Shown here in pieces: positions 8,961 through 17,447 of a DNA stretch of 64,000 nt. The DNA lies in assembly GCA_019637685.1 (NCBI GenBank), contig JAHBVF010000028.1:1-64000 (forward strand). The letters run 5' to 3'. Source of the stretch: Caldilineaceae bacterium (GTDB lineage Bacteria > Chloroflexota > Anaerolineae > Caldilineales > Caldilineaceae). The first letter of the stretch is position 1. Each line of letters starts with the position of its first letter. A program made the translations under genes and the position numbers. Below the pieces are notes generated by a model that worked only from the letters and a program-made list of their open reading frames with translations, had not been told where the DNA came from and did not search any database.

Positions 8961-8979
8961 TTCGATTGAGGAAATTCTT

Positions 8980-10341
8980 ATGCCCAAAGAAGTCATAATG
9001 CCCGCCCTGGGGATGGCCCAGGAGACCGGCGAACTCCTGCGCTGGTTTGTAGAGGAAGGCGCAACCGTCAAGGCCGGTGAGCCGTTGATGGAAGTCGCCA
9101 CGGACAAAGTGGACGAGACAATCGAGGCCACAGCCAGCGGTGTGCTGGCTGGCGTGTTGGCCAAAGCTGGCGATGATGTTCCCGTAGGCCAGGTGATCGC
9201 GTATATTCTGGCTCCGGGGGAAACGGCACCCCTCCCCAGCCCTCCCCGCGGCGGGGAGGGAGCAGATTCGGGGAAGGCGAAGACCACTCCTCCCGACGCT
9301 GCTCCCCTTCCTCAAAGTGAAGGGGGGGCCGGGGGTGGGGGTGTTCTCGCCAGCCCTGTGGCCGCGCGCATGGCCGCGGAACACGGCATCGATCTGGCCG
9401 CGGTCCCGGCCAAAGGGGGACGCGTTCAGAAAGAGGATGTGGCTGCCTATTTGGAAAGTCAGAAAGCTACGCCCGCGGACGGCCGAGTGCTGGCCTCTCC
9501 CAAAGCCCGGCGGCTGGCCGAAGAAAAAGGCGTGGAACTCTCCGCCATCAGCGGCAGTGGACCCGACGCCGCGGTGTTGGCCGCGGATGTGGAAAACTGG
9601 GAACCCCTCCCCAGCTCTCCCCAGTTTGGGGAGGGAGCAGATCAGGCGCGGTCAATGGCGGCGACAGGCTCGGAGATTTCCATCTCTCGCGGCTGGCAGG
9701 TGATGGCCCAGCGCTTGACCGAAAGCTGGACGACTGTCCCCCACTTCTATCTGGTGCGGGAGGTGGACGCGGGCGCGTTGCAGGCGTGGCGTACCCAGGC
9801 ACTGGCCCGCTCGGACGTGAAAATCACCGTCAGCGACCTGCTGGTGAAAGTGACTGCGATTGCCCTGTCCCGCCATCCGCGGGTCAACGCCAGTTGGATA
9901 AACGGGAAGATCGTCGCCAATCCGTCGGTCAATCTGGGCTTGGCCGTGGCTGTGGAGGATGGACTGCTTGTGCCTGTGCTGCCCGGAGCGGAAGGGTTGG
10001 GGCTGCGGGAGATCGCATCCCAGCGGGCCGGGCTGGTGGAACGGGCGCAGACGGGCAAACTGGCGCTGGCCGACCTGAGCGGCGGCACCTTCACCATCAG
10101 CAATCTGGGAATGTTCGGCGTGGACGCCTTCAACGCGATTGTCAACCCGCCCCAGGCCGCGATTCTGGCCGTGGGCAAAATCGCCGATCGGGTGGTGGCC
10201 GTGGACGGTCAGCCCGCGGTGCGCCCGATGCTGACGCTGACGCTCTCCTGCGACCACCGGGTGGTGGACGGCGCACGCGCGGCCCGTTTCCTGGACGAAC
10301 TGGCCGGGCTGATCGAAGACCCGTTGCGAGCGCTGGAATAA
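8980..10341 (+). CDS. Dihydrolipoamide acyltransferase (E2) with two subunit-binding domains
   Basis: 453 residues. The order is a lipoyl domain (about 1-80, lipoylated Lys in VATDKVDETIEA), a linker, a first peripheral subunit-binding domain (ASPVAARMAAEHGIDLAAV), a second one (LASPKARRLAEEKGVELSAI), another linker, and the catalytic CAT-like domain ending in SCDHRVVDGARAARF with the HxxxDG motif. E2 receives the acyl group from E1 and transfers it to CoA. Both linkers are encoded by CTCCCC-rich repeats. The start at 8980 has GAGGAA upstream. The E3 partner may be the gene at 45663. Confidence 0.92.
   Translation: MPKEVIMPALGMAQETGELLRWFVEEGATVKAGEPLMEVATDKVDETIEATASGVLAGVLAKAGDDVPVGQVIAYILAPGETAPLPSPPRGGEGADSGKAKTTPPDAAPLPQSEGGAGGGGVLASPVAARMAAEHGIDLAAVPAKGGRVQKEDVAAYLESQKATPADGRVLASPKARRLAEEKGVELSAISGSGPDAAVLAADVENWEPLPSSPQFGEGADQARSMAATGSEISISRGWQVMAQRLTESWTTVPHFYLVREVDAGALQAWRTQALARSDVKITVSDLLVKVTAIALSRHPRVNASWINGKIVANPSVNLGLAVAVEDGLLVPVLPGAEGLGLREIASQRAGLVERAQTGKLALADLSGGTFTISNLGMFGVDAFNAIVNPPQAAILAVGKIADRVVAVDGQPAVRPMLTLTLSCDHRVVDGARAARFLDELAGLIEDPLRALE
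9226..9345 (+). repeat. CTCCCC/GGGGAG repeat forming E2 linker 1
   Basis: CCTCCCCGC GGCGGGGAGG (9241-9259) is a nearly perfect palindrome preceded by CCCCTCCCCAGC and followed by GAAGGGGGGGCCGGGGGTGG. In frame it encodes the APLPSPPRGGEGA type of peptide. This pattern is characteristic of a dispersed repeat read in frame. Confidence 0.75.
9604..9640 (+). repeat. Second CTCCCCAG repeat in E2 linker 2
   Basis: CCCCTCCCCAGCTCTCCCCA is followed by GTTTGGGGAGGGAGCAG, giving an inverted repeat that encodes PLPSSPQFGEGA in frame, parallel to the first linker repeat. Confidence 0.7.
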
Positions 10342-10355
10342 AGAAGAATGAGTCC

Positions 10356-10486
10356 ACTGCAAAAAGGTCAATTTCACCGCGGAGTCGCAGATGGCGCGGA
10401 GGCAATGCGGCGAGATTCAGGAGAAAAACGCCGCGAACCTTCGCGTTCCCCGCGACTCCGCGGTGGGTTTAGAGGTTTTTTGCAGT
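10356..10486. repeat. Nested intergenic inverted repeat
   Basis: The outer arms ACTGCAAAAA (10356-10365) and TTTTTTGCAGT (10476-10486) enclose inner 14-bp arms CACCGCGGAGTCGC (10375-10388) and its complement (10452-10465). With the next repeat it fills most of the 298-bp gap before the isomerase gene. Confidence 0.75.
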
Positions 10487-10502
10487 AGAGTCAGAAGAAT
10501 GG

Positions 10503-10616
10503 AACGCGGATGACGCGGATTTGACGGATGACCGCGGATTCAAACTGGGCGGTGTCGGCAAACACTTCTGCATTTTTTTATCCGCGCTGATCCGCTCAAT
10601 CCGCATCATCCGCGTT
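10503..10616. repeat. Intergenic inverted repeat, CGCGGAT family
   Basis: AACGCGGATGACGCGGATT (10503-10521) pairs with AATCCGCATCATCCGCGTT (10598-10616), 19 bp with one mismatch. It ends 15 bp before the ribosome-binding region of the gene at 10640. Confidence 0.75.
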
Positions 10617-10639
10617 CTATCCGCTGAAAAGGAATAATT

Positions 10640-11482
10640 ATGCTACTTGGCTATTCATTGTGGGGCATGCCCGATGTGTCGATTGATGTATCCCTGCCCC
10701 ATCTGGCGGGGGTGGGCTACGACGCGGTGGAGATTGTCGTTTTGCCCCGTTTCTCCACGGCGCTGACAAAAATGGACGCGGCGGAACGGCAGCGCATCCC
10801 CGGCCTGCTCAAAAGCCACAGGCTGACCCTCTCCGCTGTCAACTATTACACGGCCCTGCTGGAACCGGACCCGACCATCTGGGCTGGTCATCTGGCCGCC
10901 ATCAAAGAGACAATCGATCTGGCCGTGGATTGGGCGCAGGGGGACGAGCCGCCGGTTGTCATCAGCGGCGTGGGTGGCAGTCCCGGCGAGCTGCCGGCGC
11001 GGATGGTCGAAGTCATCGACCGGGCCGGTGCGATTGCCGAACACGCGACCCAGCGGGGCGTTGTCGTGGCCCTGGAACCCCACATCGGCGCGGCCATCGA
11101 GACGCCTGATCTGATGGCAGAGGTTCTGGACCAAATTGACTCGCCCGCGATTCGGGTCAACTTCGACATCAGCCACTTCAATGTGATGGGTATTCCCATC
11201 GAAGAATCCGTGGCGAAGATGCTGCCCTACACCGCCCACACCCACGTCAAAGACGAGCGGGGGCGCACGCCGGACTACGAATATGTGGTCCCAGGCGAGG
11301 GCGAGTTTGATTACGTGGCCTATTTGCAGGCGATGAAGCGGGGCGGCTACGCGGGTGTCGTCTCTGTGGAGATCAGTTTTATGGTCCAGCGCCGGGCGGG
11401 CTACGATCCCCTGGCGACCGCGGCCATTTCTTATGATGTGATCGCTCCGGCTTTTGAAAAGGCCGGGGTTCAACGGGTCTGA
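10640..11482 (+). CDS. Sugar phosphate isomerase/epimerase (AP endonuclease 2-like TIM barrel)
   Basis: 280 residues with the xylose isomerase-like TIM-barrel pattern. Metal ligands appear as E in VALEPHIGAA, the Asp/His of INVNFDISHF-like VRVNFDISHFNVMG, H in AHTHVKDERG and E near the end in GVVSVEISF. Members isomerise or epimerise sugars, inositols and related ketoses. ATG 10640 has AAAAGGA upstream. The setting among M24, SDR and Gfo/Idh/MocA genes suggests catabolism of a sugar-like compound, but the substrate is unknown. Confidence 0.85.
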   Translation: MLLGYSLWGMPDVSIDVSLPHLAGVGYDAVEIVVLPRFSTALTKMDAAERQRIPGLLKSHRLTLSAVNYYTALLEPDPTIWAGHLAAIKETIDLAVDWAQGDEPPVVISGVGGSPGELPARMVEVIDRAGAIAEHATQRGVVVALEPHIGAAIETPDLMAEVLDQIDSPAIRVNFDISHFNVMGIPIEESVAKMLPYTAHTHVKDERGRTPDYEYVVPGEGEFDYVAYLQAMKRGGYAGVVSVEISFMVQRRAGYDPLATAAISYDVIAPAFEKAGVQRV

Positions 11483-11497
11483 TCAGTTGGAAGCTTC

Positions 11498-11536
11498 AGA
11501 AGTTTGACTCGACTTTTTCTGAAAAGTCGAACTTCT
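11498..11536. repeat. AGAAGTT-family inverted repeat, copy 1
   Basis: AGAAGTTTGACTCGACTTTT pairs imperfectly with AAAAGTCGAACTTCT (11522-11536). A perfect 15-bp-arm copy of the same sequence is at 41480-41512. It ends 4 bp before the GAAGGAG of the next gene. Confidence 0.8.
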
Positions 11537-11553
11537 CACCGAAGGAGATGTCT

Positions 11554-12684
11554 ATGCACAGCGAACAACGGGCACGTGCCGCTCGCCGTCTGGCCCAGGA
11601 CGGCATTGAACACGCGCTTTTTGCCAGCCCCCTCAGCGTGCGCTGGCTCACTGGGCTGGATGTGCCCGGCGGGTCCGCGGAGAACCCGGCCCTGCTCTGG
11701 TACGAACAGGGCGACTTTACCCTGCTGGTGGAGGATGGCTTTGCTGCCCAAGCCGCGGCTTTTGGTACGCAGAAGGGCTGCCACGTGCGGGACTATCTGG
11801 GCTACACCATTCAGCAGCCCATCGACCGCGCGGGCAAGCTGGCCCAGTTGCTGGCCGAAGTGGCCGAGGCGGGTCTGGCTGACACGGATGTGATTGGCGT
11901 AGAGACCCAAAGCCTTTCGCTGAACCTCTGGTGGGCGATACGCCGTCTGCTCCCTGGCGGCTATGATCTGACGCCTATCGACGGCTGGCTGGAACCCCTG
12001 CGCGCGGTGAAAACCGCCGAAGAAATCGCCACCATCCGCGAGGGCTTCCGGCTGACCGACATCGGCCACATGGCAGGACGGGCGGCTGTGCAGGCAGGCG
12101 CCCGGGAGATCGATGTCTGGACTGCCGTGCAGAGCGCGGTGGAGCAGGCCGCGGGCAAGCGGATGCAACTGGGCAACGACTGTATCGTCGGCCACCGCCC
12201 CACCAACAATATCGGCGGCCCGCCTGCTGATCTCGAAATCCGCGCGAATGATTCCTTTATTCTGGATTTAAGCGTCATTCACAAGGGCTACTGGACCGAC
12301 AGTTGCGCCACCTATTACGCGGGTGAACCCACGGCCCAGCAGGTGACGCTGCACAACTTTGTCGAGGAAGCCCTGGCCTATGCCATTTCATTGGTCAAAC
12401 CCGGCGCAGTGGCTAAGGAGATCGACCAGAAAGTACGCGGCTTTATGGCGAAGGGTGGCTACGAAGTCTATCCCCACCACACGGGCCACGGCATCGGTCT
12501 CACCGGCCACGAAGCCGCCCGCATCGTCCCCTACAACGAGGAGATCATCCAGCCGGGAATGGTGATTATGCTGGAACCGGGCATCTATTTTCCTGGCGTG
12601 ACGAGCGTGCGTCTGGAGGACGGGCTGCTGGTGACGGAGACGGGCACAGAAGTTTTGAGCGGGCACGACAAGAGTTTGCCATAG
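11554..12684 (+). CDS. M24-family metallopeptidase (Xaa-Pro aminopeptidase-like)
   Basis: 376 residues with an N-terminal creatinase/prolidase domain and a C-terminal pita-bread domain. Metal ligands are visible as D in FILDLSVIHKGYWTDS (two Asp), H in HHTGHGIGLTGHE, E in VIMLEPGIYF and E in SVRLEDGLLVTE. It hydrolyses X-Pro peptides or a related amide (creatine-like substrates occur in the family). ATG 11548 touches GAAGGAG with no spacing, so the in-frame ATG at 11554 is preferred. A second M24 gene is at 57360. Confidence 0.88.
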   Translation: MHSEQRARAARRLAQDGIEHALFASPLSVRWLTGLDVPGGSAENPALLWYEQGDFTLLVEDGFAAQAAAFGTQKGCHVRDYLGYTIQQPIDRAGKLAQLLAEVAEAGLADTDVIGVETQSLSLNLWWAIRRLLPGGYDLTPIDGWLEPLRAVKTAEEIATIREGFRLTDIGHMAGRAAVQAGAREIDVWTAVQSAVEQAAGKRMQLGNDCIVGHRPTNNIGGPPADLEIRANDSFILDLSVIHKGYWTDSCATYYAGEPTAQQVTLHNFVEEALAYAISLVKPGAVAKEIDQKVRGFMAKGGYEVYPHHTGHGIGLTGHEAARIVPYNEEIIQPGMVIMLEPGIYFPGVTSVRLEDGLLVTETGTEVLSGHDKSLP

Positions 12685-12687
12685 GCT

Positions 12688-12751
12688 GGGATTGGGGACT
12701 GGGGATCGGGGACTGGGATTCCTAGTCCCCAGTCTCCGATCCCCAGTCCCA
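12688..12751. repeat. GGGGACTGGGG-family inverted repeat, copy 1
   Basis: GGGATTGGGGACTGGGGATC continues to 12718 and pairs with 12722-12751 (CTAGTCCCCAGTCTCCGATC onward). The same family is at 61893-61951 and in frame in the YfhO-like gene near 39298-39365. Confidence 0.8.
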
Positions 12752-12788
12752 CTTGCAGATGACAATTACACAGGAGAATTCTAATTCT

Positions 12789-13550
12789 ATGAACGTATCA
12801 TTCGATCTATCCGGCAAAGTCGTTATCGTCACCGGCGCGGGGCGGGGGATTGGCAAGTCCATCGCCGAAGCCTGCGCCCAGTTCGGCGCGAATCTGGCCC
12901 TGGGCAGCCGCACAGTGGCCGAGTGTGAGGCAACAGCGGCCGATTGCCGCAAATTGGGGGTGAAGGCGCTTGCTTTTCCTCTGGATGTGTCGAAAGTCGC
13001 CAGCATCAATACTTTTGTGCAGAGTGTGCTGGACGAGTTTGGCCGCATTGATGTGCTGGTGAGCAACGCGGGGTATAACACGCCCAAACCCGCAATGGAC
13101 TACACCGAAGAGGAGTTCGATTATATCTCTGACGTGAATTTCAAAGGAGCGTTTTTCATCGCTACAGCGGTGGCCCGGTCGATGATCGAGCGCAATATCG
13201 AGGGCAGTATCATTACGATCAGCAGCCAGGCCGGTGTCGTGGGCGGTCCTCTGCGTGCAGTCTATGCGTCGGCCAAAGGCGCGGTGGGCAATATGACCCG
13301 CTCTCTGGCCGCGGAGTGGGCGACGAACAAAATTACCGTCAACGCGGTCGCTCCCACCTTCACCCGCACGCCGCTGTTGGAAGAAGCGCTCAAAAACCCG
13401 GCCTTTGCCAAAAATCTGGAAAAAGTGCCCATGGGCCGTATTGCCGAGCCAGAGGAGATTGCGGGCGCGGTCGTCTATCTGGCATCGCCCGCGGCGCGGA
13501 TGGTGACCGGGCAGATTCTGGCCGTGGACGGCGGGTTTACGGCGGTGTAA
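12789..13550 (+). CDS. Short-chain dehydrogenase/reductase (FabG-like)
   Basis: 253 residues, a classical SDR with VIVTGAGRGIGKSIAE, the NAG motif in LVSNAGYNTPKP, catalytic Ser in ITISSQAGVVGG, YASAKGA and the terminal MVTGQILAVDGGFTAV. It is an NAD(P)-dependent oxidoreductase with no readable substrate. I choose the ATG at 12789; an in-frame ATG at 12753 would add 12 residues upstream of the conserved N-terminus. AGGAGA lies somewhat far upstream. Confidence 0.9.
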   Translation: MNVSFDLSGKVVIVTGAGRGIGKSIAEACAQFGANLALGSRTVAECEATAADCRKLGVKALAFPLDVSKVASINTFVQSVLDEFGRIDVLVSNAGYNTPKPAMDYTEEEFDYISDVNFKGAFFIATAVARSMIERNIEGSIITISSQAGVVGGPLRAVYASAKGAVGNMTRSLAAEWATNKITVNAVAPTFTRTPLLEEALKNPAFAKNLEKVPMGRIAEPEEIAGAVVYLASPAARMVTGQILAVDGGFTAV

Positions 13551-13552
13551 TA

Positions 13553-13701
13553 GCTGCGGCGTGCTGCGTGCTGCGTAGGTAGGGACGCTCTCGTTTCTGT
13601 CGATAACTTGTGGGTTTGTGGTACAACAGCGCCACTTCGCAATTCACCTACGTGTGGTCGACAGAAGCGCCTTAACCGCCACTGCTTGCGTAGCACGCGG
13701 C
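13553..13701. repeat. Imperfect intergenic inverted repeat, TGCTGCGT family
   Basis: GTGCTGCGTGCTGCGTA near 13560 is roughly complementary to TGCGTAGCACGCGGCA near 13686. Between them TTTCTGTCGATAAC and GTGGTCGACAGAAG are roughly complementary too. Related TGCTGCGTG units occur at 44613-44650. No gene is seen in the gap 13551-13750. Confidence 0.5.
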
Positions 13702-13750
13702 ACACAACACGACACACAAAAGCAACGAATCACAGCGAAAGGCTCTCCCC

Positions 13751-14872
13751 ATGTCCTCCAAACTTCGCGCCGCGGTGATTGGCTGCGGCGGCATTGCCAA
13801 CAACCACGTTTCCGGTTATTTGAACAGTGGGCGCTATGAGATCGTCGGGTTAGCCGATGTCAACCCGGCCGCGATGGCCGAGAAGAACGAACGCCACGGC
13901 ATCAGCCCCAACCACTATACCGACGCCAGGGAGATGATGGAGAAGGAGCGCCCGGATGTGGTCTCCATCTGTGTCTGGCACGGCGGCCACGCGCCCTGGA
14001 CGATCGCGGCGGCAGCCTACAGCCCCAAGGCGATCCTGTGCGAGAAGCCAATGGCCGACACAATCGGCAATGCCGAGCAGATGCGCATCGCCTGCCAACG
14101 CAACGGCGTGAAGCTGGCGGTTGCCCACCAGCGCCGCTTCCTGCCGGCCTATACCCTGGCGAAAAATCTGATCGCCGAAGGCGCAATCGGCGATGTGCAT
14201 CTGATCCAGAGTTTTGGCGGCGCAGGACTGCCCAACTACAGCTCCCACCAGACGGATATGTACCGCTATCTGCTGGGCGACCCGGAATGCACGTGGGTGA
14301 TGGGCAATATCGAGCGCAAGACCGACCAGTACGAGCGCAACACCCGCATCGAAGACGCGGCCATGGCCGTCTTCCAGTTTTCCAGTGGCCCCCGGGCGCT
14401 AATCCTCAGCGATCTGATCCCCAATTATTTCCAGGGCGCGCTCATCTTTGGCACAGCCGGGATGATCAATATGACCACCGAAGACCTGCAACTGATGAAC
14501 GCTTCGACCGGCGGCCAGTGGCAGCGCCACGCGCCGGATGGAAAATTCTTCAAAGTGGCGGACGAGGGCAATCGCTTCGAGTGGCTGGAAGGGGGCGCGG
14601 CCCAGGCCGATGAGCTGGCCGATTGGGTGGAAGGCAAAATTGACACCCACCGGGGCCGGGGCGAAAATGGCTTTAAAGCCCTGCAAATGATCCACGCGGT
14701 CTACGAATCGGCGCGGATGCACGAAAAGGTGGTGATGCCCATGCAGACCCGGCTCAATCCCCTGGACCTGATGGTGGAATCGGGCCATCTGGAACCCATC
14801 CGCCCAGGCCGCTATGACATTCGGGCCTTTTTGCTGCGGGGCGAAAATATGGGTGCGGACACAGGAAATTAG
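13751..14872 (+). CDS. Gfo/Idh/MocA-family oxidoreductase
   Basis: 373 residues. The N-terminal Rossmann fold begins AAVIGCGGIANNHVSGYL, and the catalytic-region signature is AILCEKPMADTIGNAEQM, with the EKP Lys conserved in the family. The C-terminal alpha/beta domain runs from about residue 130. Members oxidise sugars, inositols or cyclic alcohols with NAD(P). It precedes a PhyH-type dioxygenase and is one of three such genes in the window (also 17448 and 61978), consistent with catabolism of varied polyols or glycosides. Confidence 0.88.
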   Translation: MSSKLRAAVIGCGGIANNHVSGYLNSGRYEIVGLADVNPAAMAEKNERHGISPNHYTDAREMMEKERPDVVSICVWHGGHAPWTIAAAAYSPKAILCEKPMADTIGNAEQMRIACQRNGVKLAVAHQRRFLPAYTLAKNLIAEGAIGDVHLIQSFGGAGLPNYSSHQTDMYRYLLGDPECTWVMGNIERKTDQYERNTRIEDAAMAVFQFSSGPRALILSDLIPNYFQGALIFGTAGMINMTTEDLQLMNASTGGQWQRHAPDGKFFKVADEGNRFEWLEGGAAQADELADWVEGKIDTHRGRGENGFKALQMIHAVYESARMHEKVVMPMQTRLNPLDLMVESGHLEPIRPGRYDIRAFLLRGENMGADTGN

Positions 14873-14880
14873 GGGTAGCT

Positions 14881-14948
14881 GATTGGTTGATTAGTTGGTT
14901 GAGGTCGGCTTACGATCCCTGATCAACTAATCAACCAGTCAACCAATC
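14881..14948. repeat. GATTGGTTGATTAGTTG-family inverted repeat, copy 1
   Basis: GATTGGTTGATTAGTTGG (14881-) pairs with CAACTAATCAACCAGTCAAC (14924-), with a small internal duplication. The same family is at 61023-61104. It is followed within 10 bp by the AAAGGAGGAA ribosome-binding site of the next gene. Confidence 0.8.
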
Positions 14949-14971
14949 AACTATCAAAGGAGGAACCACTG

Positions 14972-15940
14972 ATGGGATCGCTGACCAGCGAGCAGATCGC
15001 ACAATTTGAGGAAGAGGGCTATTTGCTGGTGCGGGGACTTTTCAGCCCGGAAGAGGACCTGGACCCGATTATCGAAGAATACAAAGGCGTGCTGGACAGT
15101 CTGGCGAGGGAGCTACACGCCAAGGGGGAGATCAGCAGTACCCACGACGACCTGCCCTTTGGTGAGCGGCTGATTCGGGTTTATCAGGAGAGCGGGAAAG
15201 TCCACGCCCAATACTTCGACTTTTCCCTGCCCCAGGCCAATGTGCAGCCAGACACCCCCTTCTGGGCGGGACCGGCTGTCTTTGCCGCGCTGCGCAACGA
15301 ACGACTGCTGGACGCGGTGGAGTCGCTGATCGGCCCGGAAATCTACTCGAATCCGGTGCAGCACGTGCGCATGAAACCGCCGGAGCGTCTGACGCCCAGG
15401 AATGAAGATGGGCGGGTGCAATTGGGCAAGACACCGGTCCATCAGGACAACGGCGTCGTTACGGAGGATGCGGACGAAACCCAAATGCTGACGGTCTGGT
15501 TCCCCCTGACCCGCGCCACTGTCAAGCACGGCTGTCTTTCTGTGTGGCCGGGCAGCCATCGCAAGGGGCTGTTGGACCATTGCCCCACGGACATCGGCCT
15601 GGGCATTCCCGGCAAGTTGCTGGGGGGCAGCAAAGCAGTGGCACTGCCCATGGAGCGGGGCGACGCGCTCTTTATGCACAAATTGACCGTCCACGCCTCC
15701 TTCTCCAACACCAGCGACGAAGTGCGCTGGAGCTTTGACCTGCGCTACAATCCCATCGGCCAGGCCACGGGGCGCAGCCATTTCCCCGGCTTTGTGGCCC
15801 GCAGCCGCCAGCAGCCAGAATTGGAACTGCGCGATCCCACAGGCTGGGAATCCCTGTGGCGAGAGACACGGGATCACCTGGCGACGATTGAGATGGGCAA
15901 GTTCAACCGCTGGAACAGCGACAATCCCGTCTGTGCGTAA
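14972..15940 (+). CDS. Phytanoyl-CoA dioxygenase (PhyH) family protein
   Basis: 322 residues of the Fe(II)/2-oxoglutarate dioxygenase PhyH family. It begins LTSEQIAQFEEEGYLLVRGL, as usual for the family. Probable iron ligands are H and D in TPVHQDNGV and the His in FMHKLTVHASFSNTS; the Arg of VRWSFDLRYNP would bind 2-oxoglutarate. It hydroxylates an unidentified small molecule. The start has AAGGAGG. It is next to a Gfo/Idh/MocA gene, a combination common in Chloroflexota-type genomes. Confidence 0.88.
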   Translation: MGSLTSEQIAQFEEEGYLLVRGLFSPEEDLDPIIEEYKGVLDSLARELHAKGEISSTHDDLPFGERLIRVYQESGKVHAQYFDFSLPQANVQPDTPFWAGPAVFAALRNERLLDAVESLIGPEIYSNPVQHVRMKPPERLTPRNEDGRVQLGKTPVHQDNGVVTEDADETQMLTVWFPLTRATVKHGCLSVWPGSHRKGLLDHCPTDIGLGIPGKLLGGSKAVALPMERGDALFMHKLTVHASFSNTSDEVRWSFDLRYNPIGQATGRSHFPGFVARSRQQPELELRDPTGWESLWRETRDHLATIEMGKFNRWNSDNPVCA

Positions 15941-15956
15941 TCCCCAACTGCCGCCT

Positions 15957-16006
15957 GGGGGAGGCACGCGCAAAAGCAAAGCCGTTGTTTTTACGTGTGC
16001 CTCCCC
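15957..16006. repeat. Intergenic inverted repeat
   Basis: GGGGAGGCACGCG (15957-15969) pairs with ACGTGTGCCTCCCC (15993-16006) with one mismatch. The loop is about 24 nt and there is no clean T run, though the stem could still end the PhyH transcript. Confidence 0.6.
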
Positions 16007-16117
16007 TGGTTTGGCTGTTGCGTTCAAAGCAGCAGGAAGACAGGGCAGATTGCGGAACATCGCAATCCATAACGTCGAGGCAAGAGGTCAAAAAACAGAG
16101 ACTGGCAGGAGATTTTT

Positions 16118-17284
16118 GTGCAGACAAAAACTGTTCTGATTAGCGGCGCGGGTATCGCTGGTCTGACGCTGGCCTATTGGCTGCATCATTTTGGATTTGT
16201 ACCCACAATTGTCGAGAAGCGGCCCAATTTGGACGCCGAAGGCTATATGATCGATTTCTACGGCTCCGGGTTTGATGTGGCCGAAAAAATGGGATTGATT
16301 GAGCAACTGCGTGCCCAGCACTATCAGATTCCCAAACTGACATTTGTGGATCAGAACGGCGCGGAAAAAGCCGTTCTCGATGTGGAGAAATTCCGCGCTG
16401 TTTTGAAATTCCGCCACTTTAATTTTATGCGCGGCGATTTGGAGACAGTGCTGTACGACGCCATAAAGGACAATGTTGATATCCGTTTTGGCCACAGCAT
16501 CAGCGAATTGCACCCGAACCCCGAAGGGGTGGATGTCCGTATGGCGGATGGATCGACCGGGAGCTACGATCTGGTCGTCGGTGCGGATGGGATTCATTCG
16601 AATGTGCGCCAACTATTGTGGGGGGACGAAGCGCGATTTGCCCGCTTTCTCGGTTTCTATGTGGCTTGCAGTATCATCGAGAATTTTTTGGGGCGCAGCG
16701 ACGCCTTCTACAGCCATCTGCACCCGGGAAGCCAGGCATCGGTCTATTCGATCCGGGGCAACCGGCTGGCGACACTTTTTGCCTTCAAAGGCGAACCAAT
16801 GTCTATTCACGGCCACGACCAAAAGATGGCCGCGCTGGCGCGGGGTTTGGCAGGTTCCCAGTGGGTTGTGCCCAAACTGTTGGAATTGACCAGCGCCGAT
16901 GAAGGACTGTTCTTTGATGCTGTCTCCCAAATTCACGTGCCCAACTGGTTTCAGGGCCGCGTTGCGCTGGTGGGGGATGCCTGCCAGTGTCTGACTTTGC
17001 TGGCAGGACAGGGCGCCTCCATGGGGATGGCCGGAGCCTATCTGCTGGCCAACGAACTGCACGCGGCCGATGGCGAGCATACCACAGCGTTCGCCGCCTA
17101 TCAGGCAAAATTGCAGCCGGAAATTATGCAACGACAAAAACAGGCACAGAAATTGGCAAATTCGTTTGTTCCCAACACCCGGTTTGCCATTTGGGTGACC
17201 CACCTCTTTATGCGCGCCGCCTTTCTGCCCGGCTTCCGCGCCATCGTCCAACGTCAGATTGGCTCCAAGAGTATCATCAAATAA
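16118..17284 (+). CDS. FAD-dependent monooxygenase (PHBH/TetX type)
   Basis: 388 residues of class A flavoprotein monooxygenase. The FAD-binding GxGxxG is in LISGAGIAGLTLAYWL, the DG motif in DLVVGADGIHSNVR, and the GD motif in VALVGDACQCLTLLAGQGASMGM. Members hydroxylate aromatic compounds or antibiotics; the substrate here is unknown. The start is GTG 16118 with AGGAGAT upstream. A resistance role as in TetX is possible but not supported by context. Confidence 0.88.
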   Translation: MQTKTVLISGAGIAGLTLAYWLHHFGFVPTIVEKRPNLDAEGYMIDFYGSGFDVAEKMGLIEQLRAQHYQIPKLTFVDQNGAEKAVLDVEKFRAVLKFRHFNFMRGDLETVLYDAIKDNVDIRFGHSISELHPNPEGVDVRMADGSTGSYDLVVGADGIHSNVRQLLWGDEARFARFLGFYVACSIIENFLGRSDAFYSHLHPGSQASVYSIRGNRLATLFAFKGEPMSIHGHDQKMAALARGLAGSQWVVPKLLELTSADEGLFFDAVSQIHVPNWFQGRVALVGDACQCLTLLAGQGASMGMAGAYLLANELHAADGEHTTAFAAYQAKLQPEIMQRQKQAQKLANSFVPNTRFAIWVTHLFMRAAFLPGFRAIVQRQIGSKSIIK

Positions 17285-17321
17285 ACAACAATATGGAATA
17301 GTCGACAGCTTTGTGAATTTT

Positions 17322-17393
17322 GAGCGCAAAAGCGCGGGACGCAAAGAAGAGCCGCTTTTCTCTGCACCTTTGCGTCTTTGCGTTAAAACAGAT
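17322..17393. repeat. GCGCAAAG-family inverted repeat
   Basis: GAGCGCAAAAGCGCGGGACG and following bases pair imperfectly with TTCTCTGCACCTTTGCGTCT (17357-). This AACGCAAAGACGC pattern is related in style to the ACCACAAAG family. It fills the space before the Gfo/Idh/MocA gene at 17448; an in-frame upstream extension reads through it and is rejected. Confidence 0.6.
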
Positions 17394-17447
17394 CGTTTTA
17401 CTATCTCGTCGACCAGCGCAAAACAAACAACAATAAAGGGAGGAACT

